Assembly: GCA_964352665.1 (NCBI GenBank)
Contig: CAYGSJ010000007.1
Coordinates: 77,011 to 141,010 of the forward strand
Direction of reading: 5' to 3'
Length of the DNA: 64,000 bases
Source of the DNA: UBA1672 sp964352665
GTDB lineage: Bacteria > Pseudomonadota > Alphaproteobacteria > Micavibrionales > Micavibrionaceae
Made by a program: the position numbers and the translations under genes. This document shows, piece after piece, positions 17,707 to 27,279 of the stretch. Below the pieces are notes generated by a model. The model was not told the origin of the DNA, did no database searches, and worked only from the letters and a program-made list of their open reading frames with translations. How positions within the stretch are numbered: the stretch's first letter is position 1; every line of letters begins with the position of its first letter.

Positions 17707-20700
17707 TCACTCGAACAAAATACGCCTGATAATGCCCGGTGTTAAAACCGATAGCGGATTTACAAGGATTTTTGGATCATCTGATGGTCCTTTTATGCTG
17801 TAGGTTGCTGCGAAAACTCCGCCGGAGCCACCTGTCAGAATATCTCCGATCAATGGAATTTTTCCAATCACCTTATTTAATCCTGACATAGGGACAACCG
17901 TGCCAGACACATCAACCACACGTTTTTCATTGTCAAACGTACCGTCAAAAAGAAGACCCAAAGAATTTCCTGACGTTGTGCCGTTTTTTAAAACCAGCAG
18001 GCTTCCTTGCTTTCTATAGAGCCAGCTAAAATCTGCTTCGAGTTTTTCAAAATCAAGGCCATCACCACCGAGCACGTCCCCTATTCCGGTAAGCGACAGA
18101 AGGCTGAGAATTTTTGTCAGGAAAGGCGCGCGCACAACTTTGAAGTCCCGTATTTCTGCCTTACCACGAATATCACGATCCAGAACATCGCGCACAGGTT
18201 CACCATAAATCATAAGCGTGCCACCCTTGATATCATTATAGACCTGGAAAGCCTTTAGAAACGCGCCGGCATCATCCGCCTTTAAGGTGAATGTCCTTTT
18301 GCCTTGCTCATCCGGTACAAAACGCACAAACACAGAGCCAGCGCCAACTTTTGCATCGATCTCGACGGTATTAAATGCGCCCTGATCATCTATATCAAAA
18401 TGAAGTTTTGCCTGTGTAACGGTCTCTTCAGGAGAGGTGCGCATTTCCTTTGCGTTCACTGTGATAACCATCGGGGATTCGTTATATTCCCCGCTTTGTT
18501 CCTCGGCATCCATAAACGGCTGCACATCCAAAAAAGAAGCATCCATATTTATTTTTACAGCGCCCGCATCGTTATATTTAAAGTCGAGTTTTGCCTTTGT
18601 TTCTTTGAGCGTAAAAGCAGGAACATTGCCACTGGAAAGTTCTGTTTTACCATTCTTTGTTTTGAATAACATGTCGGATTTAGAGATCGTAAATTCATCA
18701 CCGTTTGCCGTAAGGTCTGTAATTTTAAGCAAAGTCCCCTTATCAAGATGTGCTTTGAATTTACCGGTGGCCTTTTTGCCCGGCGGTTTTTCAAAATCAA
18801 ATGGATCAACAAAGAAAAGCGCCGAGGTGGCATCAACAGAAATGTCGGCAACGCCTGTTCCATCTCTTTGCTCAACGTAAGAAACATCCGCGAACACCGA
18901 ACCTTCTATAAATTCACTTAAGTCAATACCCAGCATTTCACGAATATTCGGGTCGACATTAAGTTTGGCCATAAGTTTTTCTTTATATGGTTTACCCTCG
19001 CTTCTAAGAAAGGTTTCCCACTCCAGAGCGACGGGGCGTTTCTCGATCATAGCTGTGCCCTTCATGCTTACCAGGCCGTCTTTCAGGGCAAAATCGAGCG
19101 GCCCGCCACTAAGATCCAAATCGTCCAAAACATCGGGAAATAAAACCTCATCCAAAATACCTGTAACGCCGATTTCGAAGTCTTCAAGCCTGACATCTTT
19201 TTGCGCCGGAAAATGAAGCCATATTTTTAGATCGGCATCACCTGCAACCTTATCAATATCCATCTTGATATCATCATCAAGATTCACAGGATCTTCGGAC
19301 AAATATTTCAGGATATCCTTTACTCCGCCGTTAAGATCAATCTTGATGTCCGCATCTCCTTCTCCGACTGCTACAACTTTATCGAGCAAAAGTTTTGCCG
19401 ATTTCACGGACATTGTTCCAAGTTTTCCATTTTCCACATCAACCGTAAGTTCGTCTTTGTTCATGTCAAAGCGGCCAGACCCATTTGCTTGTGTGACTTT
19501 ATCGAGTGGCGCGCGGTAATCGACGCTCATATCTGTAAAAGAAAACTCGCCTTCCAGATTTTGAAACCCTGCACGCCAAGTTGGCTCTCTGCTGATACGT
19601 GCCGGTCCGTAGACAACCTCCATTTGGGCAGGAATTTGTTTTTTCTCTGCCAGCAAATCGAATTTTAGCCAGACATCCTGGAAAGTCCCGTCAGACAGAC
19701 GTTCTACGATCCATTTTTCACTATTATCGCCGCGCAAAGCAACGGGCCAGATTTTCCCTATCTGGGATTGTTCGACTTCGTTAATCCACAATTTAACAGG
19801 TCCCTGTAATGTATCTTCTTCATGTGCGATATCTGCTTCTGCGAAAACCGTTATATCCTTGAGCGTAATTTTTGTATCGCGCAAACGAATGGACTCGGCC
19901 GTGTAATTATAAAATGCATGCAACGATAAATCCTTGTAAGGAATAGGGTCTTCCGATAGATCCGGATGCATGATGCTCCCTTCTTCGGAAGTGATGTCTA
20001 CACTTACTTCCTCGGGCATAAAATTTTCATCCAGCACGGTTTCAACTTTTGCATTGAAAATAATATTTTGAGGGCCGAGAACATCAAGCTCCGGTATTGT
20101 GCCGGACATTGCCTGCACATCAATATTTTTAAAATCTGCCTGAACCTGCATGATCTTCTTTTCCCAGACATAGTTCATATCAAGGTTAAGTGCGGAACTT
20201 TCTAGCCCTATGTCGGGAAGAGAAACACGAACAAATCCTTTCAGGCCTGTATAAGTACTATGTAGCCCAAGATTAAAATCCGGCAATGACCATGATTTAT
20301 TTACAAAGCGATCATCAACAAACAGGCGTGCATCTTCGATTGAAAAAGCCTCTAAGCGGGAGATAAGTGAATTCTTTTTTGTTTCAGTTCCCGGGCGGGC
20401 AATGTAATCAAAAATACGTCCTGTTAAATCAAATTGCTCCTTCGACTCCTCTTCCGGCGCATTTTGCCCCAGATCAAGCTTTACGCCTCCGTCTTCAGCA
20501 CGAATTAATCTGAGTGTCGGTTTTTTCAGGATAATGGATTTTGGAAAAATGCGCCCAAAGAATAGACCACGCCGAGAAAAGCTCATAGCCGCCTTATCAA
20601 CGGAGATAATGGTGCCCCCCTCTTTGTCGAAGAGCGTGCCATTATGCATTTCTATGAATAGTGGCCCTTGCAATGCCGGCCAATACAATACGACTTGATC

Positions 20701-20901
20701 GACCTTGCCGTAATTTCCTGTTGCAGGATCATGGAGCGCCGCTTCTATGTAGGGTTTTGCGAAACCGATATCCAGTGGCGCTTTATTAACGCTCCAAACA
20801 AAAACAGCAAAAACCCCGGCACAAAGTACTGCCAAAACAGTTAAAACCTTGAGACTGTAAGAACTGATACGCCAGCAAAAATGCCTGATCTCTGTCGGCA
20901 C
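17707..20901 (-). CDS. YhdP-like (AsmA family) large envelope protein
   Basis: A protein of ~1064 aa starting at the GTG at 20901, chosen because GAAAGGG sits ~6 nt upstream. An in-frame TTG at 20958 would add 19 residues. One N-terminal transmembrane segment (VLTVLAVLCAGVFAVFVW) is followed by a very long beta-rich region typical of the DUF3971/AsmA-like repeats. The conserved C-terminal block has SLTGIGDVLGGDGLDFEKLEADF and NVMSGLNK-type segments (SGLNKVIGKIPLIGDILTGG). YhdP/TamB-type proteins bridge the periplasm and move phospholipids between membranes. This role is inferred from the family. Confidence 0.8.
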   Translation of the reverse strand: MPTEIRHFCWRISSYSLKVLTVLAVLCAGVFAVFVWSVNKAPLDIGFAKPYIEAALHDPATGNYGKVDQVVLYWPALQGPLFIEMHNGTLFDKEGGTIISVDKAAMSFSRRGLFFGRIFPKSIILKKPTLRLIRAEDGGVKLDLGQNAPEEESKEQFDLTGRIFDYIARPGTETKKNSLISRLEAFSIEDARLFVDDRFVNKSWSLPDFNLGLHSTYTGLKGFVRVSLPDIGLESSALNLDMNYVWEKKIMQVQADFKNIDVQAMSGTIPELDVLGPQNIIFNAKVETVLDENFMPEEVSVDITSEEGSIMHPDLSEDPIPYKDLSLHAFYNYTAESIRLRDTKITLKDITVFAEADIAHEEDTLQGPVKLWINEVEQSQIGKIWPVALRGDNSEKWIVERLSDGTFQDVWLKFDLLAEKKQIPAQMEVVYGPARISREPTWRAGFQNLEGEFSFTDMSVDYRAPLDKVTQANGSGRFDMNKDELTVDVENGKLGTMSVKSAKLLLDKVVAVGEGDADIKIDLNGGVKDILKYLSEDPVNLDDDIKMDIDKVAGDADLKIWLHFPAQKDVRLEDFEIGVTGILDEVLFPDVLDDLDLSGGPLDFALKDGLVSMKGTAMIEKRPVALEWETFLRSEGKPYKEKLMAKLNVDPNIREMLGIDLSEFIEGSVFADVSYVEQRDGTGVADISVDATSALFFVDPFDFEKPPGKKATGKFKAHLDKGTLLKITDLTANGDEFTISKSDMLFKTKNGKTELSSGNVPAFTLKETKAKLDFKYNDAGAVKINMDASFLDVQPFMDAEEQSGEYNESPMVITVNAKEMRTSPEETVTQAKLHFDIDDQGAFNTVEIDAKVGAGSVFVRFVPDEQGKRTFTLKADDAGAFLKAFQVYNDIKGGTLMIYGEPVRDVLDRDIRGKAEIRDFKVVRAPFLTKILSLLSLTGIGDVLGGDGLDFEKLEADFSWLYRKQGSLLVLKNGTTSGNSLGLLFDGTFDNEKRVVDVSGTVVPMSGLNKVIGKIPLIGDILTGGSGGVFAATYSIKGPSDDPKILVNPLSVLTPGIIRRILFE

Positions 20902-21027
20902 GTTCGACCCTTTCAAGTGAGTAGATAATCTCGATACATACGTTTTATCGCAGCACAATCAATTTGACCATAGGGGGGTTCTGCTTTACTCATAAAACCC
21001 ACGGAAATTAAACATAAGGATTTTACG

Positions 21028-21510
21028 ATGGCAGATTTTAAAACCGGCGATAAGGCCCCTGACTTTACGCTACCGACCGACGGAGACGGTGAAATCACGC
21101 TATCATCTTTGCGTGGCCAGAATGTTATTTTATATTTCTATCCCAAGGATGACACGCCCGGATGCACCACAGAGTCATGTGGTTTCCGTGATGCCTTGCC
21201 AGCGTTTGAAAAGCTGAATGCAGCGATTATCGGAATCTCCAAATGCAGTGTAAAAAAACACGACAAATTTAAAGAGAAATACAAACTGAATTTTCCATTG
21301 GCTTCGGATGAAAACGGAGATGTATGCGAGGCCTATGGCACATGGGTAGAGAAAAGCATGTACGGGAAAAAATATATGGGCATTGAGCGATCAACTTTTC
21401 TGATTGATGCAGAAGGAAAAATTGCCGCCATCTGGACAAAAGTCAAAGTTAATGGCCATGTGGAAGAGGTGCAAAGCACACTGGAAACTCTATCTGCGAA
21501 AGCGGCCTAA
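21028..21510 (+). CDS. bcp: Thiol peroxidase, BCP-type peroxiredoxin
   Basis: A 160-aa thioredoxin-fold peroxidase that reduces peroxides. The motif YPKDDTPGCTTESC places the peroxidatic Cys at 46 and a resolving Cys at 51, as in atypical 2-Cys BCP proteins. A RBS-like AAGGA precedes the ATG. It is divergent from the YhdP-like gene and converges with purA, with 2 bp between them. Confidence 0.94.
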   Translation: MADFKTGDKAPDFTLPTDGDGEITLSSLRGQNVILYFYPKDDTPGCTTESCGFRDALPAFEKLNAAIIGISKCSVKKHDKFKEKYKLNFPLASDENGDVCEAYGTWVEKSMYGKKYMGIERSTFLIDAEGKIAAIWTKVKVNGHVEEVQSTLETLSAKAA

Positions 21511-21512
21511 GC

Positions 21513-22805
21513 CTAATTCACAAAAGGATCTTTAACCAATATTGTATCGTCACGCTCGGGGCTTGTTGAAAGCATGCTGACCGGAGCGCCGATCAGTTCT
21601 TCAATCCTGCGCACATAATAGACCGCAGCAGGTGGTAAATCTGCCCAACTGCGTGCGCCATAAGTGCTTTCCGACCAACCTTCAATCGTTTCATAAATCG
21701 GTTCAACGGAGGCTTGCTCGTATTGTGATGCAGGGAAGTAATCTATTTCTTTTCCGTCCAATTTATAACCGACACAAATTTTTATTTCATCCAGCCCATC
21801 CAGAACATCAAGTTTGGTGAGTGCAATACCATGCATACCGTTAATGGTGACAGCCTGCCTGACCATCACTGCATCAAACCAGCCACAGCGGCGTTTACGC
21901 CCTGTTACTGTGCCGAACTCCTTACCTTTTTCGCCAAGACGCTGTCCAACATCATTGTCTTGTTCTGTCGGGAATGGTCCTGACCCTACGCGTGTGGTGT
22001 AGGCCTTTGTGATTCCCAGAATAAATTTTACAGCATCCGGCCCCATACCTGATCCGATGGCAGCCTGTGCGCCAATAGTATTTGAAGACGTCACAAACGG
22101 ATATGTTCCATGATCGATATCGAGCATCGTACCTTGTGCCCCTTCGAAAAGAATTCTTTTTCCTTCTTTGCGTGCCTCGTCAAGTTTGCGCCAAACAATA
22201 CCGGTATATGCAAGAATCTCGTCACGTATTTCCATTAACTGGTTATAGATGTCTTCCGGATTAATTTCCTCTGCGCCAAGACCTTTCAGCATGATGTTAT
22301 GATACATCATCATGGTTTCGATTTTTTCTTTCAAATCCTCTGGGTGGCGTAAATCACAGATACGCACACCGCGGCGCGCTACTTTATCTTCATAGGCCGG
22401 CCCGATCCCTCTTTTTGTTGTCCCGAGCTTTGCATCCCCTCTTGCATTTTCCATGGCCTGATCCAAAGCCTGATGCACCGGTAAAATCAAACTGGCATTT
22501 TCCGCGATTAAAAATTTCTTCGGAGAAACCTCTACGCCCTGCTCTCTGATCGCATCGATTTCCTTGAGCAAAGACCACGGACAAATCACCACACCATTTC
22601 CGATCATGGATAATTTGCTTTTACGCACAATACCGGATGGAAGGAGATTCAATTTATAAACCGTGCCGTCAATGACCAGAGTATGGCCCGCGTTATGCCC
22701 ACCTTGAAAACGCACAACGACGTCGGCGCGGGAAGACAGCCAATCGACAATCTTGCCTTTTCCTTCATCTCCCCATTGTGATCCTATGACTGCTACACTG
22801 CTCAT
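21513..22805 (-). CDS. purA: Adenylosuccinate synthetase
   Basis: Joins IMP and aspartate using GTP, the first committed step to AMP. The protein has 430 aa. The P-loop-like QWGDEGKGK is at 10-18, followed by GGHNAGHT, GIGPAYEDK and TRVGSGPFPTE. It is 11 bp downstream of hisZ on the same strand. Confidence 0.97.
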   Translation of the reverse strand: MSSVAVIGSQWGDEGKGKIVDWLSSRADVVVRFQGGHNAGHTLVIDGTVYKLNLLPSGIVRKSKLSMIGNGVVICPWSLLKEIDAIREQGVEVSPKKFLIAENASLILPVHQALDQAMENARGDAKLGTTKRGIGPAYEDKVARRGVRICDLRHPEDLKEKIETMMMYHNIMLKGLGAEEINPEDIYNQLMEIRDEILAYTGIVWRKLDEARKEGKRILFEGAQGTMLDIDHGTYPFVTSSNTIGAQAAIGSGMGPDAVKFILGITKAYTTRVGSGPFPTEQDNDVGQRLGEKGKEFGTVTGRKRRCGWFDAVMVRQAVTINGMHGIALTKLDVLDGLDEIKICVGYKLDGKEIDYFPASQYEQASVEPIYETIEGWSESTYGARSWADLPPAAVYYVRRIEELIGAPVSMLSTSPERDDTILVKDPFVN

Positions 22806-22816
22806 ACTAATCCCTT

Positions 22817-23974
22817 TTAGTTTATATCCTCAATTTTTCCATTGTTATAGACGTGGGAACAGCCCTGCGGCTTTTCATCCGGATCAGCAGCACGTACTGT
22901 AATCCATCCCTGTCTTTGCAAATCCATAATGACGTGCCAAGGCACATTCAGTGGAATAAAAACACGCTGCTCATCTTCTGGTGGATCAATAGATTTTGAA
23001 ATCGTATCCATGTAGAGCGTAAATCCGCGCGCCATTTCATCATGTTCGTTTTGACCGAAATGTACATCATACGATCCACCACGACCAAGCTCGCCGCGTA
23101 TATTAGAGGAAAAAAGAGTAAAGCCAAGAGATTTATGATATTCGAAGCCGCTTTGCTCCAAAACATCGAGTGTCATTGAAATACCATCGATTTTTAAATC
23201 TTCCAAAGCTTGTTGAATACCGTTACACACCGTTTTTAAAAGGCTGACTTTTGTTTTTATTTCCTTATCAAACTTTATTTTTTCCAGTGACTCTATCGCA
23301 TTTTCCCAATGGCCTGTGGCTTGCATGGCTTGGCCAATCACATCACAAACTTTGTGTTTTGTTGTGTTCAATGTATCGAGGTCTCGCTGAGAAACGGCCT
23401 TGTTTATTATATCTTCTACGTCTTCATCTTTAATGTCTTGAAGCAGGTGCGAAACAAAACCGGGAATAGTAAAATCTACCGTTATATTTTCTATGCCCAG
23501 TGCCTTTAATCCCAAAAGTGATAGGACACAAATTTCTATATCCCCTTCCAGACTTTTTGTCTGGCCGATAAGTTCACATCCAACTTGGGCGAATTGTCGC
23601 TCTGTACGAAGCTGACTGCCTTTGGTTCTGAGAACATTATTGGCATACATCAGCCGAAGTGGTCTGGGTGTATTTTTCATGCGGGATGATACAATGCGTG
23701 ATACCTGTGCGGTAATATCGGAACGAAATCCGAGCATACGATGTGACACAGGATCCATAAGACGGAATGTTTCCGATGCAAGTCTTTCGCCTGGTCCGGG
23801 GGCCAGTAAACTATCCTCGAATTCAAGCAATGGCGGCTTTATACGTAAGTACCCGAATCCGGCAAACGTCTCCATAAGTTTCTGGATCGAGCGTGCCTCA
23901 CCCTCGGCATATGGGGGTAGAAGATCAACAAAACCATTCGGCAACAACGCCAGACTATCATCTTTTTTTGACAT
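22817..23974 (-). CDS. hisZ: ATP phosphoribosyltransferase regulatory subunit
   Basis: A histidyl-tRNA-synthetase paralogue that activates short-form HisG. The protein has 385 aa with a class II synthetase fold. Motif 2-like region FRSDITAQVSRI and YANNVLRTKGSQLRTERQFAQVGCELIG are seen, while the anticodon-binding domain of HisRS is absent. A short-form hisG is expected elsewhere in the genome. The hisZ-purA order is common in Alphaproteobacteria. Confidence 0.9.
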   Translation of the reverse strand: MSKKDDSLALLPNGFVDLLPPYAEGEARSIQKLMETFAGFGYLRIKPPLLEFEDSLLAPGPGERLASETFRLMDPVSHRMLGFRSDITAQVSRIVSSRMKNTPRPLRLMYANNVLRTKGSQLRTERQFAQVGCELIGQTKSLEGDIEICVLSLLGLKALGIENITVDFTIPGFVSHLLQDIKDEDVEDIINKAVSQRDLDTLNTTKHKVCDVIGQAMQATGHWENAIESLEKIKFDKEIKTKVSLLKTVCNGIQQALEDLKIDGISMTLDVLEQSGFEYHKSLGFTLFSSNIRGELGRGGSYDVHFGQNEHDEMARGFTLYMDTISKSIDPPEDEQRVFIPLNVPWHVIMDLQRQGWITVRAADPDEKPQGCSHVYNNGKIEDIN

Positions 23975-23988
23975 GATCTTTTGGCGCT

Positions 23989-25374
23989 CTACCCCGTTTT
24001 TACTGCTTTTTCTATGACGTCACATAAATCGTTCACGACGTTTTCTACCAGAACGGAGTCGTCTCCCTCTGCCATGACGCGAATAAGGGGTTCCGTGCCG
24101 GACGGCCTAACAAGAACACGGCCACCGCCATTAAAACGATCTTGTGCCTTTTGAATTTCCTGGCGAACGGCATCCGTATCGATCGGATTTTCTCCTGTGA
24201 ATCTGACATTTTTAAGCTTCTGTGGCAGTGGCTCAAAAAGGCTGAGTGCTTCACTGGCCGGAATACCTTTATGGCTGAGAATGCTGATGACCTGCAGAGC
24301 AGCCAATAGCCCGTCGCCTGTATGTGAATGATCGCCGACTACGATATGGCCTGATTGTTCGCCGCCCAGATTATATCCATTCTTGCGCATATATTCGACA
24401 ACATACTTGTCACCAACCGCCGTTCTTTCAAGTGTAAGATCATTGGCCTGCATCAATCTTTCCAACCCGAGATTAGACATGATCGTTGCCACAAGACCTC
24501 CGCCTTTTAGTGTTTCTTGCTCCTTAAACCACAGAGCCAACGCAGCCATAATTTGATCGCCGTCAACCTTATCACCACGCTCGGTTACCATGATCAGGCG
24601 ATCCGCATCGCCATCCAGTGCAATACCAAGATCCGCGCCGTTATCAACGACGGCCTCCTGAAGTTTTCCTGTGGCTGTAGCACCGTATCCATCGTTGATA
24701 TTCCGCCCATCCGGCGTATTACCAATGGCAATGACATCAGCCTCTAATTCCCACAACACCTGAGGGGCGACCTTGTACGCCGCGCCTTGCGCGCAATCGA
24801 CAACAACCTTTAGACCCTCTAGTGAATCATGACGTGGAATGGATCGTTTGAGCGATTCAATATATCGGCCCAGCGCATCGTCAAGACGATTTGCCTTACC
24901 AAGATTTTCGGGCTCTACCAACTCGCTTGACAGATCTCTATCGATTTTGTCTTCAATCTTTTGTTCTATTTCTTCATCAAGCTTATACCCATCAGGGCCA
25001 AAAAGCTTGATGCCGTTATCCTGATAAGGATTATGGGAAGCCGAAATCATAACACCGAGATCGGCACGTAATGAACGCGTTAATTTTGCAATACCAGGGG
25101 TTGGAATTGGCCCGATCAAAATGACATCCATACCCATGGAAATAAAGCCTGCACTCATAGCTTGTTCAAGCATATAACCAGAAAGCCGCGTATCTTTTCC
25201 AATGACCACACGATCCATATGCTTCCCGCCTCTGGATTTGCGTAATACGCTCGCCGCCGCCATTGCAACACGTAAGGCCATGTCCGCAGTCATGGGGTGC
25301 GTGTTGGCGCGCCCCCGAATACCGTCCGTGCCAAAGTACTTTTTCTTGTCTTTTTCCGTGTTTCCTTTTGTCAT
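23989..25374 (-). CDS. glmM: Phosphoglucosamine mutase
   Basis: Interconverts glucosamine-6-P and glucosamine-1-P for UDP-GlcNAc synthesis. The protein has 461 aa. FGTDGIRG is near the N-terminus, and the phosphoserine loop ISASHNP has active Ser at 113. The metal loop is ALDGDADR, the sugar loop GGEQSGH, and the phosphate-binding RPSGTEP lies near the C-terminus. It is 14 bp upstream of hisZ. Confidence 0.96.
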   Translation of the reverse strand: MTKGNTEKDKKKYFGTDGIRGRANTHPMTADMALRVAMAAASVLRKSRGGKHMDRVVIGKDTRLSGYMLEQAMSAGFISMGMDVILIGPIPTPGIAKLTRSLRADLGVMISASHNPYQDNGIKLFGPDGYKLDEEIEQKIEDKIDRDLSSELVEPENLGKANRLDDALGRYIESLKRSIPRHDSLEGLKVVVDCAQGAAYKVAPQVLWELEADVIAIGNTPDGRNINDGYGATATGKLQEAVVDNGADLGIALDGDADRLIMVTERGDKVDGDQIMAALALWFKEQETLKGGGLVATIMSNLGLERLMQANDLTLERTAVGDKYVVEYMRKNGYNLGGEQSGHIVVGDHSHTGDGLLAALQVISILSHKGIPASEALSLFEPLPQKLKNVRFTGENPIDTDAVRQEIQKAQDRFNGGGRVLVRPSGTEPLIRVMAEGDDSVLVENVVNDLCDVIEKAVKTG

Positions 25375-25443
25375 GCGAAAGACTTTAGGCAGGGCGAGCG
25401 TGATTTACAATAAAAAACGCATAATATACGTAAAAAGAATAGG

Positions 25444-26001
25444 TTACATCCAGCGCGTGGGGCGTGCCGGCGCATTATAATCCATAGGATCAACAAGTAT
25501 CGCAAGCGTGTTTTCTGCGGGCTTGATACTACCCCACTCCTCCGCCAGACAATGTACAACACTCAATGAAGCGGGAGGGTAGCCTTCTGTTAGTCTTTGC
25601 ATCATGGAATTACTGCCCTGTGCAGCTAATAAGATCGCCAGTTCATATATACAGGGATTATGTGCAACAACCATTAGGTTCCGAACACTGTTTTCAACCT
25701 GTTGAATCTGGTAGAGATAATCGCTTGTGTTGCCGTCATAAAGAGCATCGGGGTAATGAATATTCTTAATGTTCAGGCTTTCCTGAAGATATTCAAGGGT
25801 CTGTTTTGTGCGTAAGGCCGGTGAACATAAAACCACATCAGGTTGAAGAGCGTGCTCTTTCATGAAATTGCCCAACACTCTTGCATCTTCCCGCCCTTCA
25901 GGTGCAAGTGGCCTGCCTTTATCTCCATCACTTGTATTGGAAGAGGCTGCTGCGTGACGCAGTAAAAATAGTCTTTTTCCTTTAAAATCCTGTGATTCCA
26001 T
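25444..26001 (-). CDS. SixA-type histidine phosphatase family protein
   Basis: A 185-aa protein of the RHG/phosphoglycerate-mutase-like superfamily. The catalytic motif FLLRHAAA is near the N-terminus (about 12-19), LCSPALRTKQT is in the middle, and VAHNPCIYEL carries the second catalytic His. SixA removes phosphate from phosphohistidine proteins. The substrate here is not known. It is 8 bp downstream of rnd. Confidence 0.82.
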   Translation of the reverse strand: MESQDFKGKRLFLLRHAAASSNTSDGDKGRPLAPEGREDARVLGNFMKEHALQPDVVLCSPALRTKQTLEYLQESLNIKNIHYPDALYDGNTSDYLYQIQQVENSVRNLMVVAHNPCIYELAILLAAQGSNSMMQRLTEGYPPASLSVVHCLAEEWGSIKPAENTLAILVDPMDYNAPARPTRWM

Positions 26002-26009
26002 GCTGGCCT

Positions 26010-27191
26010 CTATAGCACCTCGGTGTCTTCTGTAACCTCGAATTTCACGATATTACCGTTTTTCAAACCAATCGACAAACTGCCATGTTTTAAGGCCAAT
26101 GCGTCTTGACCAAAAATATCTTTGCGCCACCCCCTTAAGGCAGGAACATCAGCCTCGTCATCCAGAGCTATCTCCTCTAGATCTGATGCCGATGCAATAA
26201 TTTTAGGGGCCACATCATGCTTGGCACTTTGTACCTTTAAAAGCATTTTCAGAACATCGATAACTGCCAGAATATCAGACGAGAGGTGCTCTTTCCTTTT
26301 GACTCTTGGCCATTCTTCTTTTGGTGTTTCAAGCGCCTCTTTTATAACCTTCAAAAGCTGTACCCCCATTTTTCCTTCTGCTGTTTCTTTGGAAACATTT
26401 CTGATCTTCGCCAGTTGTTTTGGATTTTGAGGGGCCTGACTGGCCATATCGGCAAGGGTATCATCACGGATAACCCATGATTTCGGAATATCCTTTTTCT
26501 GGGCATGTAATTCTCGCCAAGCCGCAAGCTCTTTTAAAATCACAAGGCTTTTCGATTTGGGAGATCTTATTTTAATACGTTTCCATACCTTATAGGGATC
26601 GTTTTCATATGTTGCGGGATCTTTTAAAACCTCTTCTTCCTGATATAGCCATTCTGTGCGACCGCGCTTTTCCAACTCATCCCTTAAACTTAAATACACA
26701 TCACAAAGATGGGTTACATCGCCAAGTGCGTAGGTGGTTTGTTTCTCACTGAGCGGCCTGACAGACCAGTCGGTAAATTGTGAGCTTTTGTCAATCTCTC
26801 CTCCTGTAACTTGCCGGACTATTTTCTCATAACCGACAGAATCACCATAGCCACAGACCATAGCGGCAATCTGGGTATCAAAAATGGGGGATACAACCTT
26901 ACCGGTCATATTGTAGAATATCTCGAGGTCTTGCCGGCCTGAATGAAAGACTTTAAGTACGTTTTCATTCGCCAGAAGGTCAAATAAAGGTGTTAAATCA
27001 AGCCCCTCGACAAGCGGATCGATAGCCTGGGCATTTTTATCAGGCCCGCTAAGCTGAACAAGACACAATTTCGGGTAGTATGTTTTCTCCCTCAGAAACT
27101 CTGTGTCTATGGTAATAAATTCGTGATTTGAAAGGCTTGAACAAAAAACCGCTAAATCTGATGATTTTGTAATTATACTCATAGAGTCCAT
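26010..27191 (-). CDS. rnd: Ribonuclease D
   Basis: A 3'-5' exoribonuclease that trims tRNA 3' ends. The protein has 393 aa with an N-terminal DEDD exonuclease domain (FITIDTEFLREKTYYPKLCLVQL, then VFHSGRQDLEIF and YALGDVTHLCDVY) and one HRDC domain (about 215-290). A second ATG at 27182 is equally possible as the start. It is divergent from aspS. Confidence 0.94.
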   Translation of the reverse strand: MDSMSIITKSSDLAVFCSSLSNHEFITIDTEFLREKTYYPKLCLVQLSGPDKNAQAIDPLVEGLDLTPLFDLLANENVLKVFHSGRQDLEIFYNMTGKVVSPIFDTQIAAMVCGYGDSVGYEKIVRQVTGGEIDKSSQFTDWSVRPLSEKQTTYALGDVTHLCDVYLSLRDELEKRGRTEWLYQEEEVLKDPATYENDPYKVWKRIKIRSPKSKSLVILKELAAWRELHAQKKDIPKSWVIRDDTLADMASQAPQNPKQLAKIRNVSKETAEGKMGVQLLKVIKEALETPKEEWPRVKRKEHLSSDILAVIDVLKMLLKVQSAKHDVAPKIIASASDLEEIALDDEADVPALRGWRKDIFGQDALALKHGSLSIGLKNGNIVKFEVTEDTEVL

Positions 27192-27279
27192 ATTTATAGA
27201 AAAACATCATTGATTTAAAGGGCATATACAGTATAAATCAACACTTACTCTCAGGTTAGAACGTACAGGACTAAAAAAG